Part shown: in pieces, positions 33,448 through 45,283 of the stretch
Layout: each line of letters opens with the position of its first letter
How positions within the stretch are numbered: the first letter of the stretch is position 1
Source of the DNA: Eutreptiella sp. 'Long Island Sound 2002'
Taxonomy: Eukaryota > Euglenozoa > Euglenophyceae > Eutreptiales > Eutreptiaceae
Assembly: GCA_964036045.1 (NCBI GenBank)
Contig: OZ038392.1
Location: 21,044,090-21,108,089 of the forward strand
Length of the DNA: 64,000 nt
Reading direction: 5' to 3'
Notes under the pieces: model-generated
Database searches by the model: none
Told to the model about the DNA's origin: nothing
The model's input: only the letters and a program-made list of their open reading frames with translations
Made by a program: the position numbers and the translations under genes

Positions 33448-35179
33448 TTATTTCTGAAATCGACGTGCCACACGTTTACACTTTGAAAGGGCCGCGGCCT
33501 CGTAGCGCCATGATTGCATGGCCGTCAAAAGGTTGGCCATTTTTTGTACAACAGATATATACTTTGGAGGCAACTTCATGGTCTTACCTATTATTGTCCA
33601 GTTAGCGAGGAGACGCCATGTCTCCTCACCGTCCGGGCTTGCCTTACCTTTGAGACTAATATTAGTCTTAGATTCATTCAACACAGTTTGCACGCGTGCA
33701 CGGACAAGAGGCGGCAAACGTTTGCAAAACGCGCGAATGAAGTGTGTAAGGTAGTCGCCAAGCCGGATCACCACGTGCAAAATGCACATCACAATGAACC
33801 GTGTGCGGTCATCCACGCGGACCATTGGTTTTGAAGTGCACCCTTTGGCCGTAGTGCAATCCAAACCTTTATCGTACAAAGCGCGGAATTTTCCATCAAG
33901 GTGCGTTGTGCGCCGCACCTTAGTGTTCATCCATCGTTCACGCCTACTACACCATCTGGAAAAAGAGTAGATGCTACCAATGGCATAGTAAGGCAACAAT
34001 CCCAAAAGTAGACGCAACCATGGAGAGTCTCCACCCAACATGATTCGTGCACGATAATAAACATTATTCATTTGGATGTATCCACTATCAATGATAGTTT
34101 GGATGTGTTGCAACGTGGCACAAAATAAGACACGCATTGCTTCGTCGTCATGTTCAGATGTCAATGCGACATCCAATGTCCAATTATATTGAAGAGTGCG
34201 GGCCTTTTCCATGTGATTGGCAAAGCCAATCGCAATTTGCACCCATGGGCGTGAGCCACACGGGAACCCGTCGCCTCTAATTATGATGACGAATAATTGC
34301 TCGCCATCGATCATTGGAAAGTCCATGGACTCCATGAGCTCCTTTTGTGTTGCGACATAATTAAAGAAATGCGGTAAGTCCCATCGTACACCAACTTTGC
34401 CATTGTGAATAGTGGTTTCCAATTTTGCGCCTTACCCAATCGTTGCCATTCACGGTGCATACGCTTGAAAGATGGAAATGGGTGCACCCAATGAACATCC
34501 AACTTTTCTTGGGCAGCTTTTGTTCGCCGGTTGGCCCAAGATATTAGATTCTTGTACCTAAATTTGAGGCATGTTAATTCGAACAAAGTGACGCGCACAA
34601 CGTGAACGTTGGTGCACAACGTGAGCGTTGGTTGAAATCGTTCAACTTGTTCAACCGGGCAGTTGAACATGACTTTAACAAATGTTCAATTTGTTGTTTT
34701 CATGAAAAAACACTTGATGGTAGCATGTAAATGGGGCCACAATTGCATGTGGAAGAAGACATATACATGATAGTTCGATGAAACCTAGGTAGGCACTCTG
34801 TGTTGCACAAACATGAGTCGCATTTGTTTCATATGTGTTCAACCGCACACTTGAACGCATCTCGCATACGGTTGAACACTCCTTGCATACATGCAACGCA
34901 CCATGGTATGCATGTAGGACATGTAGAGCACCTATTGTTCGGCATTTCCAAGTCAAGGATCAACCGGACGGCATCCTTGGGTGTAAACACCCTTTCCATG
35001 ACCTTCCGGTCATTGCGTCGACTACGCCGCCCACTACCCATTCTAGTCTTGAGGCGTTCCCATAGTGTACGACCACCCTTGGATGCGGTGAACAAGTTGA
35101 CCAAATCACTCATCAATTCATCCGATTGTAATCCAGTGTAGTGATCTGCAATACATTGCTTCAAGTTTGACGTTGGCAT
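33448..35179 (-). pseudogene. Transposon gene 1, probable transposase, two exons, one frameshift
   Basis: Exon 1 starts at ATG 35,179 (MPTSNLKQCIADHY) and ends at 34,932. A 374-bp GT-AG intron (34,931-34,558) joins LEMPNNR to YKNLISWANRR in frame. A one-base shift near 34,425 is needed to enter the long frame to the stop at 33,448. Conspicuous motifs are IIRGDGFPCGSRPWVQIAIG (about 34,285), GSIYSFSRWCSRRERW, CTTAKGC, IVMCILHVVIRLGDYLTHFI and a basic C-terminus (SKCKRVARRFQK). Spliced length is about 450 residues. It is called a transposase because it is the largest protein of an element with clean inverted ends, not from a recognised catalytic triad. The stretch 33,000-33,447 after the gene holds only a motif cluster at 33,028-33,100. 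Confidence 0.55.
34558..34931 (-). other. Intron of transposon gene 1, carrying motif clusters
   Basis: Donor AATAG|GTGCTC at 34,931 and acceptor AATTTAG|GTACAAG at 34,558. The join rebuilds an AGG codon and keeps the frame. GTTCAACCG clusters lie at 34,630-34,690 and 34,837-34,880. Confidence 0.65.
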
Positions 35180-35598
35180 TTTTGATTGTAGAATGAGAGG
35201 GATCCTTGCATACAAGTAAGAAACCACAATGGGGAATCTCTTGGTGCTCTAATTTGTTCTTATTGTTACGTTATTTTTGGTGACACTACCATATTGCACA
35301 AAGGTGAAATTAAATATTCTTCAATTCAATGCGTCATGTATATAGTAAAAAGCGAGCAGGTGGCAACTACTACACACCATGTGCATTCCCTTTACCGCCA
35401 CGTGTTGGCCACCACGTGCCGGCTCCAGTTTTCATGTATGTGGTCACCACACCGCCACCTGCCCATTGGTAGTAGGTTCCAGGTTTTAACTGGGTTTTAG
35501 GGAACAGCTCAAAACCAAAATTGTGGGACAGGCTACATTTACCAATTAACCACTGTTGAACGCGTGATCGCGTGAGCACGCGCCACCGATTGGCGCGA

Positions 35599-35697
35599 TA
35601 GGCCGGTTGAACTGTTCAACCGCGTTCAACCGAGTTCAACTGGGGGGTTGAACAGCAACATGCTGTTCAACTGGGTTCAACCGCTGTTCAACCGCTA
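35599..35697. repeat. GTTCAACCG/CGGTTGAAC motif cluster, right subterminal
   Basis: At least eight copies of the motif in both orientations within 100 bp, immediately inside the right inverted repeat. It mirrors the left cluster. The stretch 35,180-35,598 between the gene start and this cluster holds no other feature I can support and is the likely promoter region. Confidence 0.8.
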
Positions 35698-35705
35698 CGC
35701 TCAAA

Positions 35706-35729
35706 GGTGTACAAAAGGGGTCACTAGGG
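35706..35729 (-). repeat. Right terminal inverted repeat of the DNA transposon
   Basis: Reverse complement of the left end with one mismatch (C/T at position 19). Confidence 0.95.
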
Positions 35730-38479
35730 CTGGCCCTCCCGGCTCCTGTTCACCGGTGTGCCCGCTCGGTGTGTTGTGTTGCGTGTGCGGTGTCCTGGGC
35801 CTCCCGGCTCCTGTTCACCGGTGTGCCTGCTCGGTGTGTTGTGTTGCGTGTGCGGTGTCCTGGGCCACCCGGCTCCTGTTCACCGGTGTGCCCGCTCGGT
35901 GTGTTGTGTTGCGTGTGCGGTGTCCTGGGCCTCCCGGCTCCTGTTCACCGGTGTGCCTGCTCGGTGTGTTGTGTTGCGTGTGCGGTGTCCTGGGCCCCCC
36001 GGCTCCTGTTCACCGGTGTGCCCGCTCGGTGTGTTGTGTTGCGTGTGCGGTGTCATGGGCCTCCCGGCTCCTGTTCACCGGTGTGCCTGCTCGGTGTGTT
36101 GTGTTGCGTGTGCGGTGTCATGGGCCTCCCGGCTCCTGTTCATCGGTGTGCCCGCTCGGTGTGGTGTGTTGCGTGTGCGGTGTCCTGGGCCTCCCGGCTC
36201 CTGTTCACCGGTGTGCCTGCTCGGTGTGTTGTGTTGCGTGTGCGGTGTCCTGGGCCTCCCGGCTCCTGTTCACCGGTGTGCCCGCTCGGTGTGTTGTGTT
36301 GCGTGTGCGGTGTCCTGGGCCTCCCGGCTCCTGTTCACCGGTGTGCCCGCTCGGTGTGTTGTGTTGCGTGTGCGGTGTCCTGGGCCCCCCGGCTCCTGTT
36401 CACCGGTGTGCCTGCTCGGTGTGTTGTGTTGCGTGTGCTGTATCCTGGGCCTCCCGGCTCCTGTTCACCGGTGTGCCCGCTCGGTGTGTTGTGTTGCGTG
36501 TGCGGTGTCTGGGGCCTCCCGGCTCCTGTTCACCGGTGTGCCCGCTCGGTGTGTTGTGTTGCGTGTGCGGTGTCCTCGGCCCCCCGGCTCCTGTTCACCG
36601 GTGTGCCCGCTCGGTGTGTTGTGTTGCGTGTGCGGTGTCCTGGGCCTCCCGGCTCCTGTTCACCGGTGTGCCCGCTCGGTGTGGTGTGTTGCGTGTGCGG
36701 TGTCCTGGGCCTCCCGGCTCCTGTTCACCGGTGTGCCCACTCGGTGTGTTGTGTTGCGTGTGCGGTGTCCTGGGCCCCGCGGCTCCTGTTCACCGGTGTG
36801 CCCGCTCGGTGTGTTGTGTTGCGTGTGCGGTGTCCTGGGCCTCCCGGCTCCTGTTCTCCGGTGTGCCCGCTCGGTGTGTTGTGTTGCGTGTGCGGTGTCC
36901 TGGGCCTCCCGGCTCCTGTTCACCGGTGTGCCCGCTCGGTGTGTTGTGTTGCGTGTGCGGTGTCCTGGGCCTCCCGGCTCCTGTTCACCGGTGTGCCCGC
37001 TCGGTGTGTTGTGTTGCGTGTGCGGTGTCCTGGGCCTCCCGGCTCCTGTTCACCGGTGTGCCCGCTCAAGTGTTGTGTTGCGTGTGCGGTGTCCTGGGCC
37101 TCCCGGCTCCTGTTCACCGGTGTGCCCGCTCGGTGTGGTGTGTTGCGTGTGCGGTGTCCTGGCCCTCCCGGCTCCTGTTCACCGGTGTGCCCGCTCGGTG
37201 TGTTGTGTTGCGTGTGCGGTGTCCTGGGCCTCCCGGCTCCTGTTCACCGGTGTGCCCGCTCGGTGTGTTGTGTTGCGTGTGCGGTGTCCTGGGCCTCCCG
37301 GCTCCTGTTCTCCGGTGTGCCCGCTCGGTGTGTTGTGTTGCGTGTGCGGTGTCCTGGGCCTCCCGGCTCCTGTTCACCGGTGTGCCCGCTCGGTGTGGTG
37401 TGTTGCGTGTGCGGTGTCCTGGGCCTCCCGGCTCCTGTTCACCGGTGTGCCCGCTCGGTGTGTTGTGTTGCGTGTGCGGTGTCCTGGGCCTCCCGGCTCC
37501 TGTTCACCGGTGTGCCCGCTCGGTGTGTTGTGTTGCGTGTGCGGTGTCCTGGGCCTCCCGGCTCCTGTTCACCGGTGTGCCCGCTCGGTGTGTTGTGTTG
37601 CGTGTGCGGTGTCCTGGGCCTCCCAGCTCCTGATCACCCGTGTGCCTGCTCGCCGTGTTGTGTTGCGTGTGCGGTGTCCTGGCCCTCCCGGCTCCTGTTC
37701 ACCGGTGTGCCCGCTCGGTGTGTTGTGTTGCGTGTGCGGTGTCCTGGGCCTCCCGGCTCCTGTTCACCGGTGTGCCCGCTCGGTGTGTTGTGTTGCGTGT
37801 GCGGTGTCCTGGGCCCCCCGGCTCCTGTTCACCGGTGTGCCCGCTCGGTGTGGTGTGTTGCGTGTGCGGTGTCCTGGCCCTCCCGGCTCCTGTTCACCGG
37901 TGTGCCCGTTCGGTGTGTTGTGTTGCGTGTGCGGTGTCTGGGGCCTCCCGGCTCCTGTTCACGTGTGTGTCGCTCGGTGTGTTGTGTTGCGTGTGCGGTG
38001 TCCTGGGCCCCCCGGCTCCTGTTCACCGGTGTGCCCGCTCGGTGTGTTGTGTTGCGTGTGCGGTGTCCTGGGCCTCCCGGCTCCTGTTCACCGGTGTGCC
38101 CGCTCGGTGTGGTGTGTTGCGTGTGCGGTGTCCTGGGCCTCCCGGCTCCTGTTCACCGGTGTGCCCGCTCGGTGTGTTGTGTTGCGTGTGCGGTGTCCTG
38201 GGCCTCCCGGCTCCTCTTTACCGGTATGCCCGCTCGGTGTGTTGTGTTGCGTGTGCGGTGTCCTGGGCCTCCTGGCTCCTGTTCTCCGGTGTGCCCGCTC
38301 GGTGTGTTGTGTTGCGTGTGCGGTGTCCTGGGCCTCCCGGCTCTTGTTCACCGGTGTGCCCGCTCGGTGTGTTGTGTTGCGTGTGCGGTGTCCTGGCCCC
38401 CCCGGCTCCTGTTCACCGGTGTGCCCGCTCGGTGTGTTGTGTTGCGTGTGCGGTGTCCTGGGCCTCCCGGCTCCAGTTC

Positions 38480-41400
38480 ACCGGTGTGCCCGCTCGGTGT
38501 GTTGTGTTGCGTGTGCGGTGTCCTGGGCCCCCCGGCTCCTGTTCACCGGTGTGCCCGCTCGGTGTGTTGTGTTGCGTGTGCGGTGTCCTGGGCCTCCCGG
38601 CTCCTGTTCACCGGTGTGCCCGCTCGGTGTGGTGTGTTGCGTGTGCGGTGTCCTGGGCCTCCCGGCTCCTGTTCACCGGTGTGCCCGCTCGGTGTGTTGT
38701 GTTGCGGGTGCGGTGTCCTGGGCCTCCCGGCTCCTGTTCACCGGTGTGCCCGCTCGGTGTGTTGTGTTGCGTGTGCGGTGTCCTGGGCCTCCCAGCTCCT
38801 GTTCTCCGGTGTGCCCGCTCGGTGTGTTGTGTTGCGTGTGCGGTGTCCTCGGCCTCCCGGCTCCTGTTCACCGGTGTGCCCGCTCGGTGTGTTGTGTTGC
38901 GTGTGCGGTGTCCTGGGCCCCCCGGCTCCTGTTCACCGGTGTGCCCGCTCGGTGTGTTGTGTTGCGTGTGCGGTGTCCTTGGCCTCCCAGCTCCTGTCCA
39001 CCGGTGTGCCCGCTCGGTGTGTTGTGTTGCGTGTGCGGTGTCCTGGGCCTCCCGGCTCCTGTTCACCGGTGTGCCCGCTCAAGTGTTGTGTTGCGTGTGC
39101 GGTGTCCTGGGCCTCCCGGCTCCTGTTCACCGGTGTGCCCGCTCGGTGTGGTGTGTTGCGTGTGCGGTGTCCTGGGCCTCCCGGCTCCTGTTCACCGGTG
39201 TGCCCGCTCGGTGTGTTGTGTTGCGTGTGCGGTGTCCTGGGCCTCCCGGCTCCTGTTCACCGGTGTGCCCGCTCGGTGTGTTGTGTTGCGTGTGCGGTGT
39301 CCTGGGCCTCCCGGCTCCTGTTCACCGGTGTGCCCGCTCGGTGTGTTGTGTTGCGTGTGCGGTGTCCTGGGCCTCCCGGCTCCTGTTCACCGGTGTGCCC
39401 GCTCGGTGTGTTGTGTTGCGTGTGCGGTGTCCTGGGCCTCCCGGCTCCTGTTCACCGGTGTGCCCGCTCGGTGTGTTGTGTTGCGTGTGCGGTGTCCTGG
39501 GCCCCCCGGCTCCTGTTCACCGGTGTGCCAGCTCAGTGTGTTGTGTTGCGTGTGCGGTGTCCTGGGCCTCCCGGCTCCTGTTCACCCGTGTGCCTGCTCG
39601 GTGTGTTGTGTTGCGTGTGCGGTGTCCTGGCCCTCCCGGCTCCTGTTCACCGGTGTGCCCGCTCGGTCTGTTGTGTTGCGTGTGCGGTGTCCTGGGCCTC
39701 CCGGCTCCTGTTCACCGGTGTGCCCGCTCGGTGTGTTGTGTTGCGTGTGCGGTGTCCTGGGCCCCCCGGCTCCTGTTCACCGGTGTGCCCGCTCGGTGTG
39801 TTGTGTTGCGTGTGCGGTGTCCTGGCCCTCCCGGCTCCTGTTCACCGGTGTGCCCGCTCGGTGTGTTGTGTTGCGTGTGCGGTGTCTGGGGCCTCCCAGC
39901 TCCTGTTCACGTGTGTGTCGCTCGGTGTGTTGTGTTGCGTGTGCGGTGTCCCGGGCCCCCCGGCTCCTGTTCACCGGTGTGCCCGCTCGGTGTGTTGTGT
40001 TGCGTGTGCGGTGTCCTGGGCCTCCCGGCTCCTGTTCACCGGTGTGCCCGCTCGGTGTGTTGTGTTGCGTGTGCGGTGTCCTGGGCCCCCCGGCTCCTGT
40101 TCACCGGTGTGCCCGCTCGGTGTGTTGTGTTGCGTGTGCGGTGTCCTGGGCCTCCCGGCTCCTGTTCACCGGTGTGCCCGCTCGGTGTGGTGTGTTGCGT
40201 GTGCGGTGTCCTGGGCCTCCCGGCTCCTGTTCACCGGTGTGCCCGCTCGGTGTGTTGTGTTGCGGGTGCGGTGTCCTGGGCCTCCCGGCTCCTGTTCACC
40301 GGTGTGCCCGCTCGGTGTGTTGTGTTGCGTGTGCGGTGTCCTGGGCCTCCCAGCTCCTGTTCTCCGGTGTGCCCGCTCGGTGTGTTGTGTTGCGTGTGCG
40401 GTGTCCTCGGCCTCCCGGCTCCTGTTCACCGGTGTGCCCGCTCGGTGTGTTGTGTTGCGTGTGCGGTGTCCTGGGCCCCCCGGCTCCTGTTCACCGGTGT
40501 GCCCGCTCGGTGTGTTGTGTTGCGTGTGCGGTGTCCTTGGCCTCCCAGCTCCTGTCCACCGGTGTGCCCGCTCGGTGTGTTGTGTTGCGTGTGCGGTGTC
40601 CTGGGCCTCCCGGCTCCTGTTCACCGGTGTGCCCGCTCAAGTGTTGTGTTGCGTGTGCGGTGTCCTGGGCCTCCCGGCTCCTGTTCACCGGTGTGCCCGC
40701 TCGGTGTGGTGTGTTGCGTGTGCGGTGTCCTGGGCCTCCCGGCTCCTGTTCACCGGTGTGCCCGCTCGGTGTGTTGTGTTGCGTGTGCGGTGTCCTGGGC
40801 CTCCCGGCTCCTGTTCACCGGTGTGCCCGCTCGGTGTGTTGTGTTGCGTGTGCGGTGTCCTGGGCCTCCCGGCTCCTGTTCACCGGTGTGCCCGCTCGGT
40901 GTGTTGTGTTGCGTGTGCGGTGTCCTGGGCCTCCCGGCTCCTGTTCACCGGTGTGCCCGCTCGGTGTGTTGTGTTGCGTGTGCGGTGTCCTGGGCCTCCC
41001 GGCTCCTGTTCACCGGTGTGCCCGCTCGGTGTGTTGTGTTGCGTGTGCGGTGTCCTGGGCCCCCCGGCTCCTGTTCACCGGTGTGCCAGCTCAGTGTGTT
41101 GTGTTGCGTGTGCGGTGTCCTGGGCCTCCCGGCTCCTGTTCACCCGTGTGCCTGCTCGGTGTGTTGTGTTGCGTGTGCGGTGTCCTGGCCCTCCCGGCTC
41201 CTGTTCACCGGTGTGCCCGCTCGGTCTGTTGTGTTGCGTGTGCGGTGTCCTGGGCCTCCCGGCTCCTGTTCACCGGTGTGCCCGCTCGGTGTGTTGTGTT
41301 GCGTGTGCGGTGTCCTGGGCCCCCCGGCTCCTGTTCACCGGTGTGCCCGCTCGGTGTGTTGTGTTGCGTGTGCGGTGTCCTGGCCCTCCCGGCTCCTGTT

Positions 41401-41600
41401 CACCGGTGTGCCCGCTCGGTGTGTTGTGTTGCGTGTGCGGTGTCTGGGGCCTCCCAGCTCCTGTTCACGTGTGTGTCGCTCGGTGTGTTGTGTTGCGTGT
41501 GCGGTGTCCTGGGCCCCCCGGCTCCTGTTCACCGGTGTGCCCGCTCGGTGTGTTGTGTTGCGTGTGCGGTGTCCTGGGCCTCCCGGCTCCTGTTCACCGG
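38480..41600. repeat. 1,558-bp higher-order duplication inside the minisatellite
   Basis: A block of 24 units, with its particular variants in the same order, is repeated at an offset of 1,558 bp (for example 38,608/40,166, 38,933/40,491 and 39,777/41,335). The offset is 24 x 65 minus 2, the 2 bp being lost in variant units. Confidence 0.85.
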
Positions 41601-41899
41601 TGTGCCCGCTCGGTGTGGTGTGTTGCGTGTGCGGTGTCCTGGGCCTCCTGGCTCCTGTTCACCGGTGTGCCCGCTCGGTGTGTTGTGTTGCGTGTGCGGT
41701 GTCCTGGGCCTCCCGGCTCCTGTTCACCGGTGTGCCCGCTCGGTGTGTTGTGTTGCGTGTGCGGTGTCCTGGGCCCCCCGGCTCCTGTTCACCGGTGTGC
41801 CCGCTCAGTGTGTTGTGTTGCGTGTGCCGTGTCCTGGGCCTCCCGGCTTCTGTTCACCGGTGTGCCCGCTCGGTGTGTTGTGTTGCGTGTGCGGTGTCC

Positions 41900-43460
41900 T
41901 GGCCCTCCCGGCTCCTGTTCACCGGTGTGCCCGCTCGGTGTGTTGTGTTGCGTGTGCGGTGTCCTGGGCCCCCCGGCTCCTGTTCACCGGTGTGCCCGCT
42001 CGGTGTGTTGTGTTGCTCGTGCGGTGTCCTGGCCCTCCGGGCTCCTGTTCACCGGTGTGCCCGCTCGGTGTGTTGTGTTGCGTCTGCGGTGTCTGGGGCC
42101 TCCCGGCTCCTGTTCACGTGTGTGTCGCTCGGTGTGTTGTGTTGCGTGTGCGGTGTCCTGGGCCCCCCGGCTCCTGTTCACCGGTGTGCCCGCTCGGTGT
42201 GTTGTGTTGCGTGTGCGGTGTCCTGGGCCTCGCGGCTCCTGTTCACCGGTGTGCCCGCTCGGTGTGGTGTGTTGCGTGTGCGGTGTCCTGGGCCTCCTGG
42301 GTCCTGTTCACCGGTGTGCCCGCTCGGTGTGTTGTGTTGCGTGTGCGGTGTCCTGGGCCTCCCGGCCCCTGTTCACCGGTGTGCCCGCTCGGTGTGTTGT
42401 GTTGCGTGTGCGGTGTCCTGGGCCTCCCGGCTCCTGTTCTCCGGTGTGCCCGCTCGGTGTGATGTGTTGCGTGTGCGGTGTCCTGGGCCTCCCAGCTCCT
42501 GTTCACCGGTGTGCCCGCTCGGTTTTTTTGTGTTGCGTGTGCGGTGTCCTGGGCCCCCCGGCTCCTGTTCACCGGTGTGCCCGCTCGGTGTGTTGTGTTG
42601 CGTCTGCGGTGTCCTGGGCCTCCCGGCTCCTGTTCACCGGTGTGCCCGCTCGGTGTGTTGTGTTGCGTGTGCTGTATCCTGGGCCTCCCGGCTCCTGTTC
42701 ACCGCCGTGCCCGCTCGGTGTGTTGTGTTGCGTGTGCGGTGTCCTGGGCCCCCCGGCTCCTGTTCACCGGTGTGCCCGCTCGGTGTGTTGTGTTGCGTGT
42801 GCTGTGTCCTGGCCCTCCCGGCTCCTGTTCACCGGTGTGCCCGCTCGGTGTGTTGTGTTGCGTCTGCGGTGTCTGGGGCCTCCCGGCTCCTGTTCACGTG
42901 TGTGTCGCTCGGTGTGTTGTATTGCTTGTGCGGTGTCCTGGGCCCCGCGGCTCCTGTTCACCGGTGTGCCCGCTCGGTGTGTTGTGTTGCGTGTGCGGTG
43001 TCCTGGGCCTCCCGGCTCCTGTTCACCGGTGTGCCCGCTCGGTGTGGTGTGTTGCGTGTGCGGTGTCCTGGGCCTCCTGGCTCCTGTTCACCGGTGTGCC
43101 CGCTCGGTGTGTTGTGTTGCGTGTGCGGTGTCCTGGGCCTCCCGGCTCCTGTTCACCGGTGTGCCCGCTCGGTGTGTTGTGTTGCGTGTGCGGTGTCCTG
43201 GGCCTCCCGGCTCCTGTTCTCCGGTGTGCCCGCTCGATGTGATGTGTTGCGTGTGCGGTGTCCTGGGCCTCCCGGCTCCTGTTCACCGGTGTGCCCGCTC
43301 GGTTTTTTTGTGTTGCGTGTGCGGTGTCCTGGGCCCCCCGGCTCCTGTTCACCGGTGTGCCCGCTCGGTGTGTTGTGTTGCGTGTGCGGTGTCCTGGGCC
43401 TCCCGGCTCCTGTTCACCGGTGTGCCCGCTCGGTGTGTTGTGTTGCGTGTGCGGTGTCCT
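41900..43460. repeat. 780-bp higher-order duplication inside the minisatellite
   Basis: A 12-unit block repeated at an offset of 780 bp. Diagnostic variants include the T-run unit GGTTTTTTTGTG at 42,523 and 43,303, and the shortened TGTGTCGCTC units. Confidence 0.8.
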
Positions 43461-45283
43461 GGGCCTCCCTGCTCCTGTTCACCGGTGTGCCCGCTCAAGT
43501 GCTGTGTTGCGTGTGCGGTGTCCTGGGCCTCCCGGCTCCTGTTCACCGGTGTGCCCGCTCGGTGTGGTGTGTTGCGTGTGCGGTGTCCTGGGCTTCCCGG
43601 CTCCTGTTCACCGGTGTGCCCGCTCGGTGTGTTGTGTTGCGTGTGCGGTGTCCTGGGCCTCCCGGCTCCTGTTCACCGGTGTGCCCACTCGGTGTGTTGT
43701 GTTGCGTGTGCGGTGTCCTGGGCCTCCTGGCTCCTGTTCTCCGGTGTGCCCGCTCGGTGTGTTGTGTTGCGTGTGCGGTGTCCTGGGCCTCCCGGCTCCT
43801 GTTCACCGGTGTGCCCGCTCGGTGTGTTGTGTTGCGTGTGCGGTGTCCTGGGCCTCCCGGCTCCTCTTCACCGGTGTGCCCGCTCGGTGTGTTGTGTTGT
43901 GTGTGCGGTGTCCTGGGCCCCCCGGCTCCAGTTCACCGGTGTGCCCGCTCAGTGTGTTGTGTTGCGTGTGCGATGTCCTGGGCCTCCTGGCTCCTGTTCA
44001 CTGGTGTGCCCGCTCGGTGTGTTGTGTTGCGTGTGCGGTGTCCTGGGCCTCCCGGCTCCTGTTCACCGGTGTGCCTGCTCGGTGTGTTGTGTTGCGTGTG
44101 CGGTGTCCTGGGCCTCCCGGCTCCTGTTCACCGGTGTGCCCGCTCGGTGTGTTGTGTTGCGTGTGCGGTGTACTGGGCCTCCCGGCTCCTGTTCACCGGT
44201 GTGCCCGCTCGGTGTGTTGTGTTGCGTGTGCGGTGTCCTGGGCCCCCCGGCTCCTGTTCACCGGTGTGCCCGCTCGGTGTGTTGTGTTGCCTGTGCGGTG
44301 TCCTGGGCCTCCCGGCTCCTGTTCACCGGTGTGCCCGCTCGGTGTGTTGTGTTGCGTGTGCGGTGTCCTGGGCCTTCCGGCTCCTGTTCACCGGTGTGTC
44401 CGCTCGGTGTGTTGTGTTGCGTGTGCGGTGTCCTGGGCCCCCAGGCTCCTCTTCACCGGTGTGCCCGCTCGGTGTGGTGTGTTGCGTGTGCGGTGTCCTG
44501 GGCCTGCCGGCTCCTGTTCACCGGTGTGCCCGCTCGGTGTGTTGTGTTGCGTGTGCGGTGTCCTGGGCCCCCCAGCTCCTGTTCACCGGTGTGCCCGCTC
44601 GGTGTGTTGTGTTGCGTGTGCGGTGTCCTGGGCCTCCCGGCTCCTGTTCTCCGATGTGCCCGCTCGGTGTGTTGTGTTGCGTGTGCGGTGTCCTGGGCCT
44701 CCTGGCTCCTATTTACCGGTGTGCCCGCTCGGTGTGTTGTGTTGCGTGTGCGGTGTCCTGGGCCCCCCGGCTCCTGTTCACCGGGGTGCCCGCTCGGTGT
44801 GTTGTGTTGCGTGTGCGGTGTCCTGGGCCTCCCGGCTCCTGTTCACCGGTGTGCCCGCTCGGTGTGTTGTGTTGCGTGTGCGGTGTCCTGGGCCTCCCGG
44901 CTCCTGTTCACCGGTGTGCCCGCTCGGTGTGTTGTGTTGCGTGTGCGGTGTCCTGGGCCTCCCGGCTCCTGTTCACTGGTGTGCCCGCTCGGTGTGTTGT
45001 GTTGCGTGTGCGGTGTCCTGGGCCTCCCGGCTCCTGTTCACCGGTGTGCCCGCTCGGTGTGTTGTGTTGCGTGTGCGGTGTCCTGGGCCTCCCGGCTCCT
45101 GTTCACCGGTGTGCCCGCTCGGTGTGTTGTGTTGCGTGTGCGGTGTCCTGGGCCTCCCAGCTCCTGTTCTACGGTGTGCCTGCTCGGTGTGTTGTGTTGC
45201 GTGTGCGGTGTCCTGGGCCTCCCGGCTCCTGTTCACCGGTGTGCCCGCTCGGTGTGTTGTGTTGCTGTGCGGGACGTCGCTGC

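Larger units (their letters stand above)
29641..35729 (-). mobile_element. 6.1-kb DNA transposon inserted in the minisatellite, superfamily uncertain
   Basis: Ends are inverted repeats of 24 bp with one mismatch (29,641-29,664 and 35,706-35,729; outer bases CCCTAGTGACCCC). The flanks are CT (29,639-29,640) and CT (35,730-35,731); removing the element and one CT restores an intact satellite unit (TGTCCTGGCCCTCCC), so this is a precise insertion with a 2-bp duplication. Inside are two minus-strand spliced genes, both broken, and clusters of a GTTCAACCG motif. A 2-bp duplication with CCCTAGTG/CACTAGGG ends could fit the broad CACTA/EnSpm group, but the proteins do not show a transposase I recognise, so the superfamily stays open. 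Confidence 0.88.
35730..45275. repeat. 65-bp minisatellite, right part (about 147 units)
   Basis: Same unit as 27,745-29,640; the two parts were one array of about 11.4 kb before the transposon inserted. Point variants recur (TGTCCTGGCCC, CTGTTCTCCGG, CTCAAGTGTTGTG with 2 bp lost, TTCACGTGTGTGTCGC), showing spread of variant units within the array. Open frames of up to about 3,190 codons on the plus strand are artefacts of the A-poor unit. Confidence 0.97.

Noticed and set aside
34385-34440. A third small intron in transposon gene 1 at the GGTAAGG near 34,435
   Set aside because: No acceptor at a workable distance restores the frame; a one-base indel explains the change more simply.
27745-45275. 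CRISPR-like array
   Set aside because: The repeats are contiguous 65-bp units without unique spacers, in a eukaryotic setting.
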